A stretch of 20,704 nt of DNA, taken from contig DBMS01000169.1 in assembly GCA_002297665.1 (NCBI GenBank), forward strand, positions 1-20,704, in the 5' to 3' direction. A program made the translations under genes and the position numbers. The notes beneath the pieces are model-generated. The model made no database searches. It had not been told where the DNA came from and was given only the letters and a program-made list of their open reading frames with translations. The stretch comes from Holophagaceae bacterium UBA692. Lineage in GTDB: Bacteria; Acidobacteriota; Holophagae; Holophagales; Holophagaceae. Below, piece after piece: positions 7,169 through 15,969 of the stretch (position 1 is its first letter; every line of letters begins with the position of its first letter).

Positions 7169-10108
7169 TCAGAAAACCAGGGAACACCCCGCCGTCACGG
7201 AGCGGCCGGAAAGGGCATCGCTGGCCAGGAGGTAGTTCGGGTTGGCCCGGAGTTCCACCTGGCTGGTCCCCGTGACGGGGCTCGTTCCGTAGGCGGTCCG
7301 GGTCCTGCTGTTGAAGACGTTGGAGACGGACGCTTCGAGGCGCAGGGTCATCTTCCGGATCTTGATGGGAGCGCTCAGATCGAGGTTCACCTCGAACACG
7401 TTGGGCGTGCGCCCCAGGTTGCCGCGCTGGTTCGTGGTGGGGATCGTATCGTAAAAAACGCCGCCGAAGACGTAGTCATCGGCGTCGGCCCTCCACCTGC
7501 CGCCCGCGTTCATGGTCGAGGTGAGTCCCGTGCCGGTGCGCCAGACGCCCGTCATGCCCGCGGTGAGGTCCTGTGAACCGACCGTGAAACGGTAGGACCC
7601 ATTGAACTTGAACATATGGACCGGATCGGATTCGATGGTGCCGGTGGCGATGGCCTGGGCGTAATCGAATTCCGCGGTATTGCCGGTGGTGGAATACCCG
7701 GTGGCCGAGTTCTCGCCCGCATAGTTCCCGTAGTGGTGCGTCCAGGTGTAGCTCAGGCCGATATCGTAGCGTTCGCCACGCTTGGTGGCGTAGAAGGTCG
7801 CGTCGATGTAGCGGTTCTTCGGGGTGGGGAAATTGCTCTCCCAGGTGTGCTCCGTTCCGTAGGAATCCAGGAAGGAGACGGAGCCGGGGCCGGGGTTCCA
7901 GGTGACCTTGGTGTTGCTGGTTTCCCAGAACGGGCTGGAGCTGTCGCTGTTGAGGAAGTAGCTGTCGTCCAGGGCGTCCTTCAGCTCCCAGTAGGTCCAG
8001 GATCCGCCCACCAGCCAGCCCTTGGGGAGCGTCCAGTCCGCACCCAGGGTCAAGGTGTTCTTGCGCGGAAGCCGGAGGTTCGTGGCGCGGGGAAGGGGCA
8101 TGCCGTCGCCCCCTACGCTGAAGGACGAGGACGGGGTGCCGCTGAGCAGGGTGATGGGCGTCCCGTTGGCGTACGTGGGGTTGTATGCCCAGGTACCTGC
8201 ACCATAGGAATCGATGTAGAGGCCGCTCGTGGTAGCCCAGGACACGATGCTCATGGGCATGATCACGAAGGAGCGCCCGTAGTGGGCGTAGACCTTCTTC
8301 TTGCCATCCTGGTCGATGTCCCAGACGATGCCGACCCGCGGTTGGAGCTGCTTGCCCAGGTGGTCGTATTCCGCCAGGCGCATTCCCGTGAAGGGCGCCA
8401 TGTCGCCCTTGTAGACGTAGGAATCCGCGCGGATGCCCAGATCCAGCCGCAGGCCGGGCATCACCTCGAGGACGTCCTTGAGGTAGAACCCCTGGATGAT
8501 GCCGCGGTACTTGGTGTCGGAGGGATCCGTGCGGATCGCCGTCAGCGTGTCGGCGTCCGGGCCGGATTCGATGGCGTTCTTGACGAACCACCGGACCGTC
8601 CCGCCGGCCGAATTCACGTACTGGGTGTCCTGCCGGAGGTAGCCCGCCCGGATCTGGTTGGCCCCAAGGAACCAGGAAACATCGATCTTGTACTGGGTGT
8701 TGGGATTGTCCGAGAATTCGGCGCCGCTTCTCCCGGACCCCGTATTGTAGGCGACCAGGGTCGGATTCTCCGGAAGGGTGCCGTGGCTTCCGGGCCCATC
8801 CACGAAGTAGCGGGAATCGAAGTACAGCACGGGGTTGGCGACCCCCGTGATGGGGGTGTCCTTCCGGGGTGTCTTGAAGTTCCCGATGCTGGTGATCACG
8901 AAGAAATTCGGAGCCGGCGTCCAGTTCCAGGTGAGGTTGACGTTCTGGGTGGTGGCATCCGTGACCGAGCCCATGTCCAGGGTGCCGTAGGTGACCCACT
9001 GGTGCCCATTGTAGGAGCGGAAATGGCTCCGGGTGGCGCTCAGGATGAGCTGGTGGTCCTGGGAAACGAACCAGTTGACCTTGCCGGTCCACTGGTTGGG
9101 GCCCGTGACGCGGCGCTTGTCGGACTGGAACCCGTCCCAGTTCGACCCTCCGGTCTCGAAGGCGGCGGCGGGAACGACGTCCTGGAATCCCTGGAAGCCC
9201 ACGAAGTAGAAGAGCTTGTCCTTGATGATCGGGCCGCTGGCGGTGAAGCCGTAGCGGTGGTACTTGTCCTCCTGGGGCGTCCTGGGGCTCGTGGGAACCC
9301 AGGCGGGCTGGTAGAAGGGCACCGCCGCGGAATTGGGGAAGTTCGTCCGGTAGAAGATGCTGCCTTCCTGGGTGTTGGTGCCGCTCTTGGTCAGGGCGTT
9401 GATCGCGCCGCCGAACACCCCGTACTCGGCGCCGAAGGAATTGGTGACCACCTCCACGGATTCGAGGAATTCCCGGGCGGGCTGGACCGAGGGTTCCTTG
9501 ACGGTGGTGGTGGTGGCCTGGTTCGTGAAGGTCGGATTGGTGAGGTTGCCATCCACCACGAACGCGTTCTCATTGGAGGCCCCGCCCCGGATCTGGTACG
9601 TCCCTGAACTGGAGACCACCACGCCGGGCACGACGGCCATGAGGCCGTCCAGGGCGTTCATGCTGGTCATGTTCATGGGGATGACTTCGAGTTCCTTGGC
9701 GGACAGGTTCGTGGCCACCTGCGTCGTGTTGGTGTCCAGCTGGCCCAGGGAATCCACCACGATCACGGTCGCGTGCGCCTCGGCCACCAGGGAGAAGTTG
9801 GCCACCTTGGTCTCGTTGATGGAAATCCGGACGCTGGCGGACGCGTTCCCGAACCCTTCCTTCTGGATGGTCAGGGACCACGCGCCCACGTTGAGCAGGG
9901 GCAGCCGGTACGCGCCATCCGCGCCCGTGGCGACGGTCCGCTCGATCTGCCCGGACTTGGCCCGGACCTTCGCCCCGGCCAGGGGCTTCCCGTCGCTGCT
10001 CCGGACCACGCCCTTGATCTCGCCCGTCTGCAGGGACTGGGCACCGGCGGTGCCGGCCGCGACGAGGATGAAGCCGATCGTGGCAAGCGTATCTGAACGA
10101 ATTCTCAT
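7169..10108 (-). CDS. Oar-like TonB-dependent outer-membrane receptor
   Basis: This 979-residue protein has a signal peptide (about 1-23, ending AGAQ), a CarboxypepD_reg/Ig-like domain (about 28-108, with the GVVRSSDGKPLAGAKVRA signature), a possible TonB-box-like stretch (ATVIVVDS, 113-120), a plug domain (about 130-235, containing VPGV, YQIRGGASNENAFVVDG and the FGAEYG segment) and a long beta-barrel ending in a terminal Phe (SLVF), as expected for BAM-assembled barrels. This architecture matches Oar-type receptors common in Acidobacteriota and Myxococcota. M. xanthus Oar is needed for export of the protease PopC; most others have unknown ligands. No SusD partner is visible. ATG at 10108 has a strong AAGGAGT at 10115-10121. 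It is the last gene of a probable operon, 73 nt after the TlpA-like gene at 10182. Confidence 0.92.
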   Translation of the reverse strand: MRIRSDTLATIGFILVAAGTAGAQSLQTGEIKGVVRSSDGKPLAGAKVRAKSGQIERTVATGADGAYRLPLLNVGAWSLTIQKEGFGNASASVRISINETKVANFSLVAEAHATVIVVDSLGQLDTNTTQVATNLSAKELEVIPMNMTSMNALDGLMAVVPGVVVSSSGTYQIRGGASNENAFVVDGNLTNPTFTNQATTTTVKEPSVQPAREFLESVEVVTNSFGAEYGVFGGAINALTKSGTNTQEGSIFYRTNFPNSAAVPFYQPAWVPTSPRTPQEDKYHRYGFTASGPIIKDKLFYFVGFQGFQDVVPAAAFETGGSNWDGFQSDKRRVTGPNQWTGKVNWFVSQDHQLILSATRSHFRSYNGHQWVTYGTLDMGSVTDATTQNVNLTWNWTPAPNFFVITSIGNFKTPRKDTPITGVANPVLYFDSRYFVDGPGSHGTLPENPTLVAYNTGSGRSGAEFSDNPNTQYKIDVSWFLGANQIRAGYLRQDTQYVNSAGGTVRWFVKNAIESGPDADTLTAIRTDPSDTKYRGIIQGFYLKDVLEVMPGLRLDLGIRADSYVYKGDMAPFTGMRLAEYDHLGKQLQPRVGIVWDIDQDGKKKVYAHYGRSFVIMPMSIVSWATTSGLYIDSYGAGTWAYNPTYANGTPITLLSGTPSSSFSVGGDGMPLPRATNLRLPRKNTLTLGADWTLPKGWLVGGSWTYWELKDALDDSYFLNSDSSSPFWETSNTKVTWNPGPGSVSFLDSYGTEHTWESNFPTPKNRYIDATFYATKRGERYDIGLSYTWTHHYGNYAGENSATGYSTTGNTAEFDYAQAIATGTIESDPVHMFKFNGSYRFTVGSQDLTAGMTGVWRTGTGLTSTMNAGGRWRADADDYVFGGVFYDTIPTTNQRGNLGRTPNVFEVNLDLSAPIKIRKMTLRLEASVSNVFNSRTRTAYGTSPVTGTSQVELRANPNYLLASDALSGRSVTAGCSLVF

Positions 10109-10181
10109 GCCTCACTCCTTTGGAAGGTTATGGTTGGGTACCCATGTGCGGGCCGCCCCGTGGGTGGGGCCGGATGGGGGA

Positions 10182-11300
10182 TCAATGGCTGGCGGCAGCA
10201 AGGTAGGCCTTCCGCTCCGCCTCAAGCTTCTGCATGTGCTGCTTGAGCACGGCGCCCTGCTCGGGGTGGTTCTCCAGGATGAAGTTCATCTTGCCCTTGA
10301 AATCCTCGATCTCCAGCGCCTTGGACTTCGCCGCGGAAGCGGGGTCCCCGGCCTTGAGCTGGGCCCGGGCCAGCACCCCCAGAAGGCCCTTCTCGTCCTT
10401 GGCGCCCTTCTCGAGCACGGGGACCGCCCTGGCGTACCAGGCCACCGGAAGGTCGTCTTCGTAGGCGATGGTGTTGGCGAAGCAGCCGGCATCCTCGGAA
10501 TCCTCGACGGCGGCGGCGGAAACGAACATCGCCTCGGCGGCCTTGGGGTCCAGGTGCAGCAGCGCCTGGAACTTGTAGTTATTGGCGAAGGTCTGTTCGT
10601 CCTTCTCGGCGGGATGGTACGTGGCGGTGAGATCCAGGGCCTTCTGCCATTCCTTGGCCTTCAGGGCCGCCATGATGGCCCGCTGGATCTTCGCGTTGGT
10701 TTGTGCGGTCGTTTCCGTCGCGGCGGCATCGAAACGACCGGCCACGAGCTGTTCCAGCACCGGATCCAGGGCGGTGGGATGGCCCTTCCAGACCAGGCGG
10801 CCGGAACCATCCACGACGAAGGTGGCCGGAATGGCCGGCATGCCGGATGCCAGCATCCAGGTCTTCCACATGGCCCCATCGGCCGTGTCGCGGCAGACCA
10901 GGTAGTCCATGGTGGCGCCCTTGGCCTTGACGAAGGCGGCGACCCTGCGATCGGTGCGCGCGGGGTTCTTGTTGCTTTCCAGGACGTTGACGCCGATGAA
11001 GGTGACCTTGCCGGCGTAGGTCCTGGCCAGCTCCGTCACGTGCGGCATCGCCGCAATGCATGCGCCGCAATGGGTTCCCCAGAACTCCAGCACGTAGATC
11101 TGTCCCTTGGCGAAGGATGCCAGGGGCGCGCCCTTCAGCCAGGCGCCATGCACGAAGGCGGGGGCGGGGTCGCCCACCTTCAGGGTGATCGCGGGGGCCT
11201 TCCGGGCCGCCACGGCCTTGAGGGGGACCGGGCCGGCGCAGGCCAGGGCCACCGCCAGGGCCACGAAGGCGGGACGACTGCTTCGGGCGAAAGACGTCAT
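10182..11300 (-). CDS. Secreted TlpA/ResA-like thioredoxin protein with C-terminal helical domain (paralogue 2, HCGAC site)
   Basis: A 372-residue exported redoxin: signal peptide (about 1-32), a KVGDPAPAF entry strand typical of TlpA/AhpC-TSA folds, active site FWGTHCGAC (Cys78 and Cys81), a cis-Pro loop MPAIPATF (Pro158), then about 190 residues of helical C-terminal domain. The usual Trp before the first Cys is His, which may shift its redox potential. The segment after the active site (AAMPHVTELARTYAGKVTF) is close to paralogue 1, so these two are the more similar pair. Start: ATG at 11300 is preferred because GGAG lies six bases upstream; an in-frame ATG at 11312 is possible. The frame is open far upstream but that part overlaps the preceding gene. 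It sits 56 nt after the gene at 11357 and 73 nt before the receptor, consistent with one transcript. Confidence 0.87.
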   Translation of the reverse strand: MTSFARSSRPAFVALAVALACAGPVPLKAVAARKAPAITLKVGDPAPAFVHGAWLKGAPLASFAKGQIYVLEFWGTHCGACIAAMPHVTELARTYAGKVTFIGVNVLESNKNPARTDRRVAAFVKAKGATMDYLVCRDTADGAMWKTWMLASGMPAIPATFVVDGSGRLVWKGHPTALDPVLEQLVAGRFDAAATETTAQTNAKIQRAIMAALKAKEWQKALDLTATYHPAEKDEQTFANNYKFQALLHLDPKAAEAMFVSAAAVEDSEDAGCFANTIAYEDDLPVAWYARAVPVLEKGAKDEKGLLGVLARAQLKAGDPASAAKSKALEIEDFKGKMNFILENHPEQGAVLKQHMQKLEAERKAYLAAASH

Positions 11301-11356
11301 AGGTTTCTCCATGCAAAATCCGGTGTGGGCAGGTTCTTCCGGGCGGGGGTTCCGCG

Positions 11357-12526
11357 CTAGCGCTTCGCGGCCGGTTTCAGGGCTCTCTTGTATTCCTTGA
11401 GAGGCCGCTCGAACACCTTCCGCTGGGCGCCGCGCCCGTAGTCGTCGAGCGAATCCAGCGCGAGCTGCTGGCACTTCACCGCGTTCCGGTAGTCCTTCAT
11501 CAGGGCGTAAGCCTTGGCCAGGTCCTGCAGTGCCAGCGGATTGTGACCATCCCCCTGATCGAGGGCGAACCGGGCGGCACGGAGGGTCAGTTCGGGATCC
11601 TGGCAGCCGTATCTGCCTCCGCTCACGGCTTCGCCCGAAAGGAGACTCATGGCGAAGAAGGACAGGTAGACCGGGTACTTCGCGTACTGGCTCAGGTAGT
11701 CCTCGCCGGCCTTCCGGGCCTCGGCGGGGTTCAGGTAGGTGAGTGCTTGGTACCTGGCGGAAAGCAGGTTGGAATCGGTGGGCAGGCCCGGCTTGCGCGT
11801 CCGGGCGATCCGGTCCTCGATGAGGCGCAGGGCCTCGTCATGCTTCCTGGAGGCGGCCAGGGCGCCGATGCGCTTCTGGAAGTCCTGGGTGTCCTTCCGC
11901 CGTGCCTGGTCCCGCGCCGCGATCTCCCCGAGGGCCGCCTCGGTGAGCTTGTTCTCGACGGCCAGTTCCAGGACCTCCCCCAGGGATTCGCCCGGGAACC
12001 CGGTCCAGGCGACCCTTCCCTCCCGGTCCACGAGGACCGCGGAAGGGAAGCCGCCCCCGGAGGGCTCCAGCCAGGTATGGAGCATCGTGCACGCGTCATC
12101 GTCCATGGCCACGGTGAACTCCATCCCTTCGCCTCCCGGTGAATCCATGAAGCGCCGCACCTTGGGGAGGTGGCTGGAATAGGGCTTCCCTTCATGCCCC
12201 TGCTCCGAAACATTCACGCTGAGGACCGTGACCTTCCCCCGGAAGTCCCGGGCAACCCGGGACAGATGGGGAACCATCATCTTGCAGGCCGTGCACCAGG
12301 TCGCCCAGAACTCCACAAGGTACAGCTTCCCCTTTTCGAAATGCCGGATGGGCTCGCCCTTCAGGAATACGGAAAGGCCGAGGGGGGGCGCGGGGTCCCC
12401 GACCTTCATGGGCGCGGCGGCGGATGCCGGGGCTTCGGGGGTTCCCGAGGGCTGCGCGGCCGCTTGGAGGGCATGGCCCGACCAGGAAGCGACCACCAGT
12501 ACCAAGGCGGGTAGGATGCAACGCAT
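11357..12526 (-). CDS. Secreted TlpA/ResA-like thioredoxin protein with C-terminal helical/TPR-like domain (paralogue 3)
   Basis: A 389-residue exported redoxin and first gene of the minus-strand operon. A signal peptide (about 1-24) is followed by a short Ala/Pro linker, the KVGDPAPPLG entry strand, the active site FWATWCTAC (Cys78 and Cys81) and a cis-Pro loop GGGFPSAV (Pro161). The C-terminal half (about 190-389) is helical; the segment with LALQDLAKAYALMKDYRNAV looks like a tetratricopeptide repeat. ATG at 12526 begins the signal peptide and has GGAG eight bases upstream; an open extension to 12655 is ignored. This copy is more divergent from paralogues 1 and 2 than they are from each other. 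A periplasmic thiol reductase role is expected from the family; its client is unknown. Confidence 0.87.
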   Translation of the reverse strand: MRCILPALVLVVASWSGHALQAAAQPSGTPEAPASAAAPMKVGDPAPPLGLSVFLKGEPIRHFEKGKLYLVEFWATWCTACKMMVPHLSRVARDFRGKVTVLSVNVSEQGHEGKPYSSHLPKVRRFMDSPGGEGMEFTVAMDDDACTMLHTWLEPSGGGFPSAVLVDREGRVAWTGFPGESLGEVLELAVENKLTEAALGEIAARDQARRKDTQDFQKRIGALAASRKHDEALRLIEDRIARTRKPGLPTDSNLLSARYQALTYLNPAEARKAGEDYLSQYAKYPVYLSFFAMSLLSGEAVSGGRYGCQDPELTLRAARFALDQGDGHNPLALQDLAKAYALMKDYRNAVKCQQLALDSLDDYGRGAQRKVFERPLKEYKRALKPAAKR

Positions 12527-12837
12527 GAACGGTCTCCAATGGGTAAAGCTGGGGGTTGGGTTCGCTTGAACGGGATGGGCCATGGCTGTGAGGCTTCCCT
12601 CGCGAGGTGCGGACCGGAAGGTCTTCGCCTGCATTCGGAGCGCCTGCGGTCGCACGGAGGGGTTACCTTCCCAAGATAGAGAGCCTTGAACCGGCCGACT
12701 GCACCAGTTTTGAAGCTCGGGATTGTTCCACCTGCCCTGGAAGGCCCCGCGTCGAAAGGGTGCGCGCTGGCGGGCGGGACGGGTCCATATATACTCTGTC
12801 CATCACGGTACTTCCGTCAGGGTGCGGTCCCGACGTC
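12527..12837 (+). promoter_or_regulatory. Divergent intergenic region between the TlpA/receptor operon and the kinase operon
   Basis: This 311-nt stretch separates two divergent operons and should hold both promoters. A 10-bp perfect palindrome CCTCGCGAGG lies at 12598-12607, which could be an operator but is easily produced by chance in GC-rich DNA. A TATACT hexamer at 12790-12795 is a candidate -10 for the kinase gene. No riboswitch, small RNA or clear minus-strand promoter was recognised. Several frames are open across the region because of high GC, but none shows a recognisable protein signature. Confidence 0.4.
12790..12795 (+). promoter_or_regulatory. Candidate -10 element for the kinase gene
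   Basis: TATACT stands out as an AT-rich island (CATATATACT) in GC-rich DNA and lies 42 nt before the chosen kinase start, which would give a leader of roughly 36 nt. No convincing -35 hexamer is found at the right spacing (CTGGCG at 12767-12772), so the call is tentative. Confidence 0.27.
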
Positions 12838-15800
12838 ATGATCCAGGACGATTCCAGCTTCCCGCCAGAGGCTTCCGCCAGCACGGACGGAACCGGCCGG
12901 AGGCCTGCGCAGGGCGGCCCCTGGATTCCCGACCTGGCCTCCCTGACCCGGACCGGCCAGATTTCCGAGCGGGTGCTCGCCCAGATTCCATGGAACCGGG
13001 ACCGCGACCAGGCCGGTTCCTGGCTGGATCCCCTTTTCCAGGGGCCCGCCCCCATCGCCGAGGTGCAGGGCCTCGGGGACCGCTACGTCCAGCTCCAGAT
13101 GCTCGGCGAAGGCTCCGCGGGAAGGGTGTTCAAGGCCTTCGACACCCTGCTGCAGCGATGGGTCGCCCTGAAGGTCCTCAAGGCCGACGGGGCGCACGCC
13201 CTTCCCGAAGCCCGCGCCCAGGCCCAGGTGGAGCATCCCAACGTCTGCCGGGTCTATGAGGTGGGCCACGGCTTCATCATCATGCAGCTCGTGAAGGGGC
13301 CGACCCTGGCCACCCTTTCGCCCGTCCCCGATCTCCGCACGAAGGTCTCGTACCTGAGGGACATCGCCCTGGGCGTCCATGCCGCGCACCAGCGGGGCCT
13401 GCTCCACCTGGACCTCAAGCTGAACAACATCCTCATGCAGGACAACGGGGACGGCACCTTCACGCCCCTGCTCACCGACTTCGGCATGGTCGTCAACAGC
13501 ACCGAGGAGCGCTCGGACAGCTGCCCCATGGGCACGCCTCCCTATTCGAGCCCCGAGCAGCTGGCCGGCGACTTCTCCCGCATCGGCCCGGCCACGGACG
13601 TCTACGCCCTGGGCGTGATGGCGTACATCCTTCTTTCCGGGCACTCCCCTTTCCGCCCCACCGGCATCGAGGAATTGCTGTCGGCCATGGCGCAGGAGGA
13701 GCCGGTTCCCCTCGAGCGGAACCTTCCGGGCGTGCCCGCGGACCTCGCCCGGCTCATCCACGCGTGCCTCCGGAAGGACCCCGCGCGGCGCTGCGCGACC
13801 CCCGGCGAGCTGGCCCTCGAACTGGACCGCTTCCTGCATCTGAGGCCCCTCGACGTCATGGCGGGCGCCCTGCCCTACCGCGTCCTGCGCCTGGCCCAGC
13901 GGAACCGGTTCACCACCTGGGCGACCCTCGTGGGCACCCTGGTCCTCGCGCTGACGGTGGGCGCCGGCTGGTGGAGGGAGACCCGGATCGCCCAGCAGAT
14001 GGACTGGGACCGGCACTTCCAGAAGCGGGTGGAGGAAGCCCGGGTGATCATGGACCGGGCCTACCGCGAACCGCCCCACGACCTCGGTCCCGAGACCTCC
14101 CGGGTCAAGGCCATCGAGGACACCATCACGGCGGAGCTGAAGCGCCACGGGAGGCTGGTGGAGGGTCCCGCCCACCTGGCCCTGGGCCAGTTGGCGGCCA
14201 TCAGCGGACTCCGTGGCGAGGAGGCCGCTCAGCACTTCAAGGCCGCCTGGAATTCCGGCTTCCGCACCGAAGGAACCCGGACCTGGCTGGCCTTTTCCAT
14301 GCTCCGGGAGTACAGCGAATCCGTGGGGCTCCCGTGGTGGAAGCAAACCACCCGGGAATCCCTTGAACCGGAGGACCTGCGCCAGCGCTACCTGGAGCCG
14401 GCCCGCTTGATGCTCCAGGGCCGCGGGGACGTGGACCAGTCCCGGCTGACCCACATGGTCGACCAGATGGAGATCCAGCTGACCAGTCCGAACGTCAGGA
14501 CCCTGTGGCTCCGCCTCCTGGACCTGGAGACCGCCTACCGCCGGCGCGCTCCCCAGGATCTGGATGCCCTCGTGGCCGAATTGAACGCCCGACTGCACCA
14601 GGTCCAGACGGAACTGGGTGATGGGGAAATGGGAAAGGTCAGCGCGCCGACCCTGGCGCACTGGAAGGCCTTCAGGTCCCTCCTGGAGGAGGGCGACGCA
14701 ACGGCGCCCAGCCACCCCGGCATCAACGCGGTCCTAACCTTGGCGGCGCAACTGGCCCTGGACCATCCGTTCCTGGAACCGGGGTCCCGGCGAAGCCGCA
14801 TGGCTCACCTGCGCGCCTGCGCCGACCGGGCGCTCGTGGTCTCCCCGGAAAATCCCAGGATGCTTGCGGCCAAGGTGGACGTTCTCGTCCGGCAGGTGCT
14901 GGAGGGCGATCTGCCCATGGCGCGTTTCCAGACCGAGGTGAAGGCCATCGTGGGTCCCTCCAGGGACGGCACCTTCTCCCCCCTGATGGCCCTTCTCGCC
15001 CTGGCTCCCTCCGGGGCCTGGCGCGACATGGACCTCCTTTCCTTCGCCCTGGACGAGCTCGCCACCCGCAATGGCTCCGGCAGCGGGCACAGCGGCTGGT
15101 TGTGCGCTTTCTTCCTCAGCCAGTTCCGCAGCCTCCAGGGGCAGGATCCCCGGCCGGTGATCCGGGTGAGCAGCCAGGAAGCCAGAGCCTCGCGGCCCTG
15201 GACCCTCGCCATGATCGAAGCGCTGCACCTGGCAAAAGCCGGACGGGCCAACGAACTCGACCTGGGCCAACTGGACGCAGCCTATGCCCGGGAGTTCGCC
15301 TCGCAGCCGCCTGCCGTCATGGACCTGCTCGAGGCCGCCCGCGTGCGCGCCCTGGCGCGGGGGGCCAGGGAGGATTGGGAAGCGCTGGACCAGGCCTTCT
15401 TCCATGCTCCGGATCCGCCCAACGTCCGGAAGAGCAACATCCTGGACCCCTTCGTCTGGTACGATTGCGGGCTGCTCCTGGCCGAGCATGCCGGGCGGAC
15501 CGGACGGGACCCGGGGACCTACCTGGAGCCTGTGTCCGCGGCCATCCGCGGCATCCGCGGCACGGACCGGAAGGGGCAGGTGCGCCGGTCCGTCCTGGAG
15601 GCGCAGATCTGGCTGGTCCGGGACCGGATCGGACAGGGCGGCATGACCGGTCTCCGGGAAGCTCTGGCCGGCCTGGACCGGGTCCTGGAACTGTTCGGCG
15701 GTAGGATTCCCGTCAAGGACCTGGACTGGTTCGGCACCTCCGTGCCGGGTCACGGGCCCCTGCTCGCCCTCCGCGCGGATTTGCGCAACCGCCTGGCCCG

Positions 15801-15969
15801 CGGCCTCCGCGGCCCGTCCCGCCATGACGCGGCCCGCGCGACCCTGCGGGACGTGGAGGCGGCGCTCCGGTTCTCCCCCGACTACCTTCCCCGCCTCCAG
15901 CCCTTGAAGGAGGAGGCGCTGCGCCTCCTCCGGGAAGGCCCCGCCCAGGTGCCCCATGCGCCATCGTGA
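12838..15969 (+). CDS. Transmembrane Hanks-type serine/threonine protein kinase with large C-terminal region
   Basis: From ATG at 12838 the protein has 1043 residues. Kinase domain about 80-335: Gly-rich loop LGEGSAGRVF (90-95), VALKVLK with ATP-binding Lys112, the catalytic loop HLDLKLNN with Asp192 and Asn197, DFG (214-216) and SPEQ (238-241) for APE. The HRD Arg is Leu, so it is a non-RD kinase, and the stretch between Lys112 and the helix C Glu is short. A hydrophobic helix (about 359-379) follows, then about 660 residues, mostly helical and probably TPR-like, outside the membrane by this topology. Catalysis should be possible since Lys, Asp, Asn and DFG are intact. An open frame continues upstream to 12607, but Pro/Arg-rich and across the promoter region. 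The stop overlaps the next start by 14 nt, suggesting translational coupling. The kinase target is unknown. Confidence 0.9.
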   Translation: MIQDDSSFPPEASASTDGTGRRPAQGGPWIPDLASLTRTGQISERVLAQIPWNRDRDQAGSWLDPLFQGPAPIAEVQGLGDRYVQLQMLGEGSAGRVFKAFDTLLQRWVALKVLKADGAHALPEARAQAQVEHPNVCRVYEVGHGFIIMQLVKGPTLATLSPVPDLRTKVSYLRDIALGVHAAHQRGLLHLDLKLNNILMQDNGDGTFTPLLTDFGMVVNSTEERSDSCPMGTPPYSSPEQLAGDFSRIGPATDVYALGVMAYILLSGHSPFRPTGIEELLSAMAQEEPVPLERNLPGVPADLARLIHACLRKDPARRCATPGELALELDRFLHLRPLDVMAGALPYRVLRLAQRNRFTTWATLVGTLVLALTVGAGWWRETRIAQQMDWDRHFQKRVEEARVIMDRAYREPPHDLGPETSRVKAIEDTITAELKRHGRLVEGPAHLALGQLAAISGLRGEEAAQHFKAAWNSGFRTEGTRTWLAFSMLREYSESVGLPWWKQTTRESLEPEDLRQRYLEPARLMLQGRGDVDQSRLTHMVDQMEIQLTSPNVRTLWLRLLDLETAYRRRAPQDLDALVAELNARLHQVQTELGDGEMGKVSAPTLAHWKAFRSLLEEGDATAPSHPGINAVLTLAAQLALDHPFLEPGSRRSRMAHLRACADRALVVSPENPRMLAAKVDVLVRQVLEGDLPMARFQTEVKAIVGPSRDGTFSPLMALLALAPSGAWRDMDLLSFALDELATRNGSGSGHSGWLCAFFLSQFRSLQGQDPRPVIRVSSQEARASRPWTLAMIEALHLAKAGRANELDLGQLDAAYAREFASQPPAVMDLLEAARVRALARGAREDWEALDQAFFHAPDPPNVRKSNILDPFVWYDCGLLLAEHAGRTGRDPGTYLEPVSAAIRGIRGTDRKGQVRRSVLEAQIWLVRDRIGQGGMTGLREALAGLDRVLELFGGRIPVKDLDWFGTSVPGHGPLLALRADLRNRLARGLRGPSRHDAARATLRDVEAALRFSPDYLPRLQPLKEEALRLLREGPAQVPHAPS

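Noticed and set aside
7616..9607. Very long plus-strand frame inside the receptor gene
   Set aside because: It is antisense to the Oar-like receptor, whose domains and Shine-Dalgarno are clear; the frame is open only because of codon bias.
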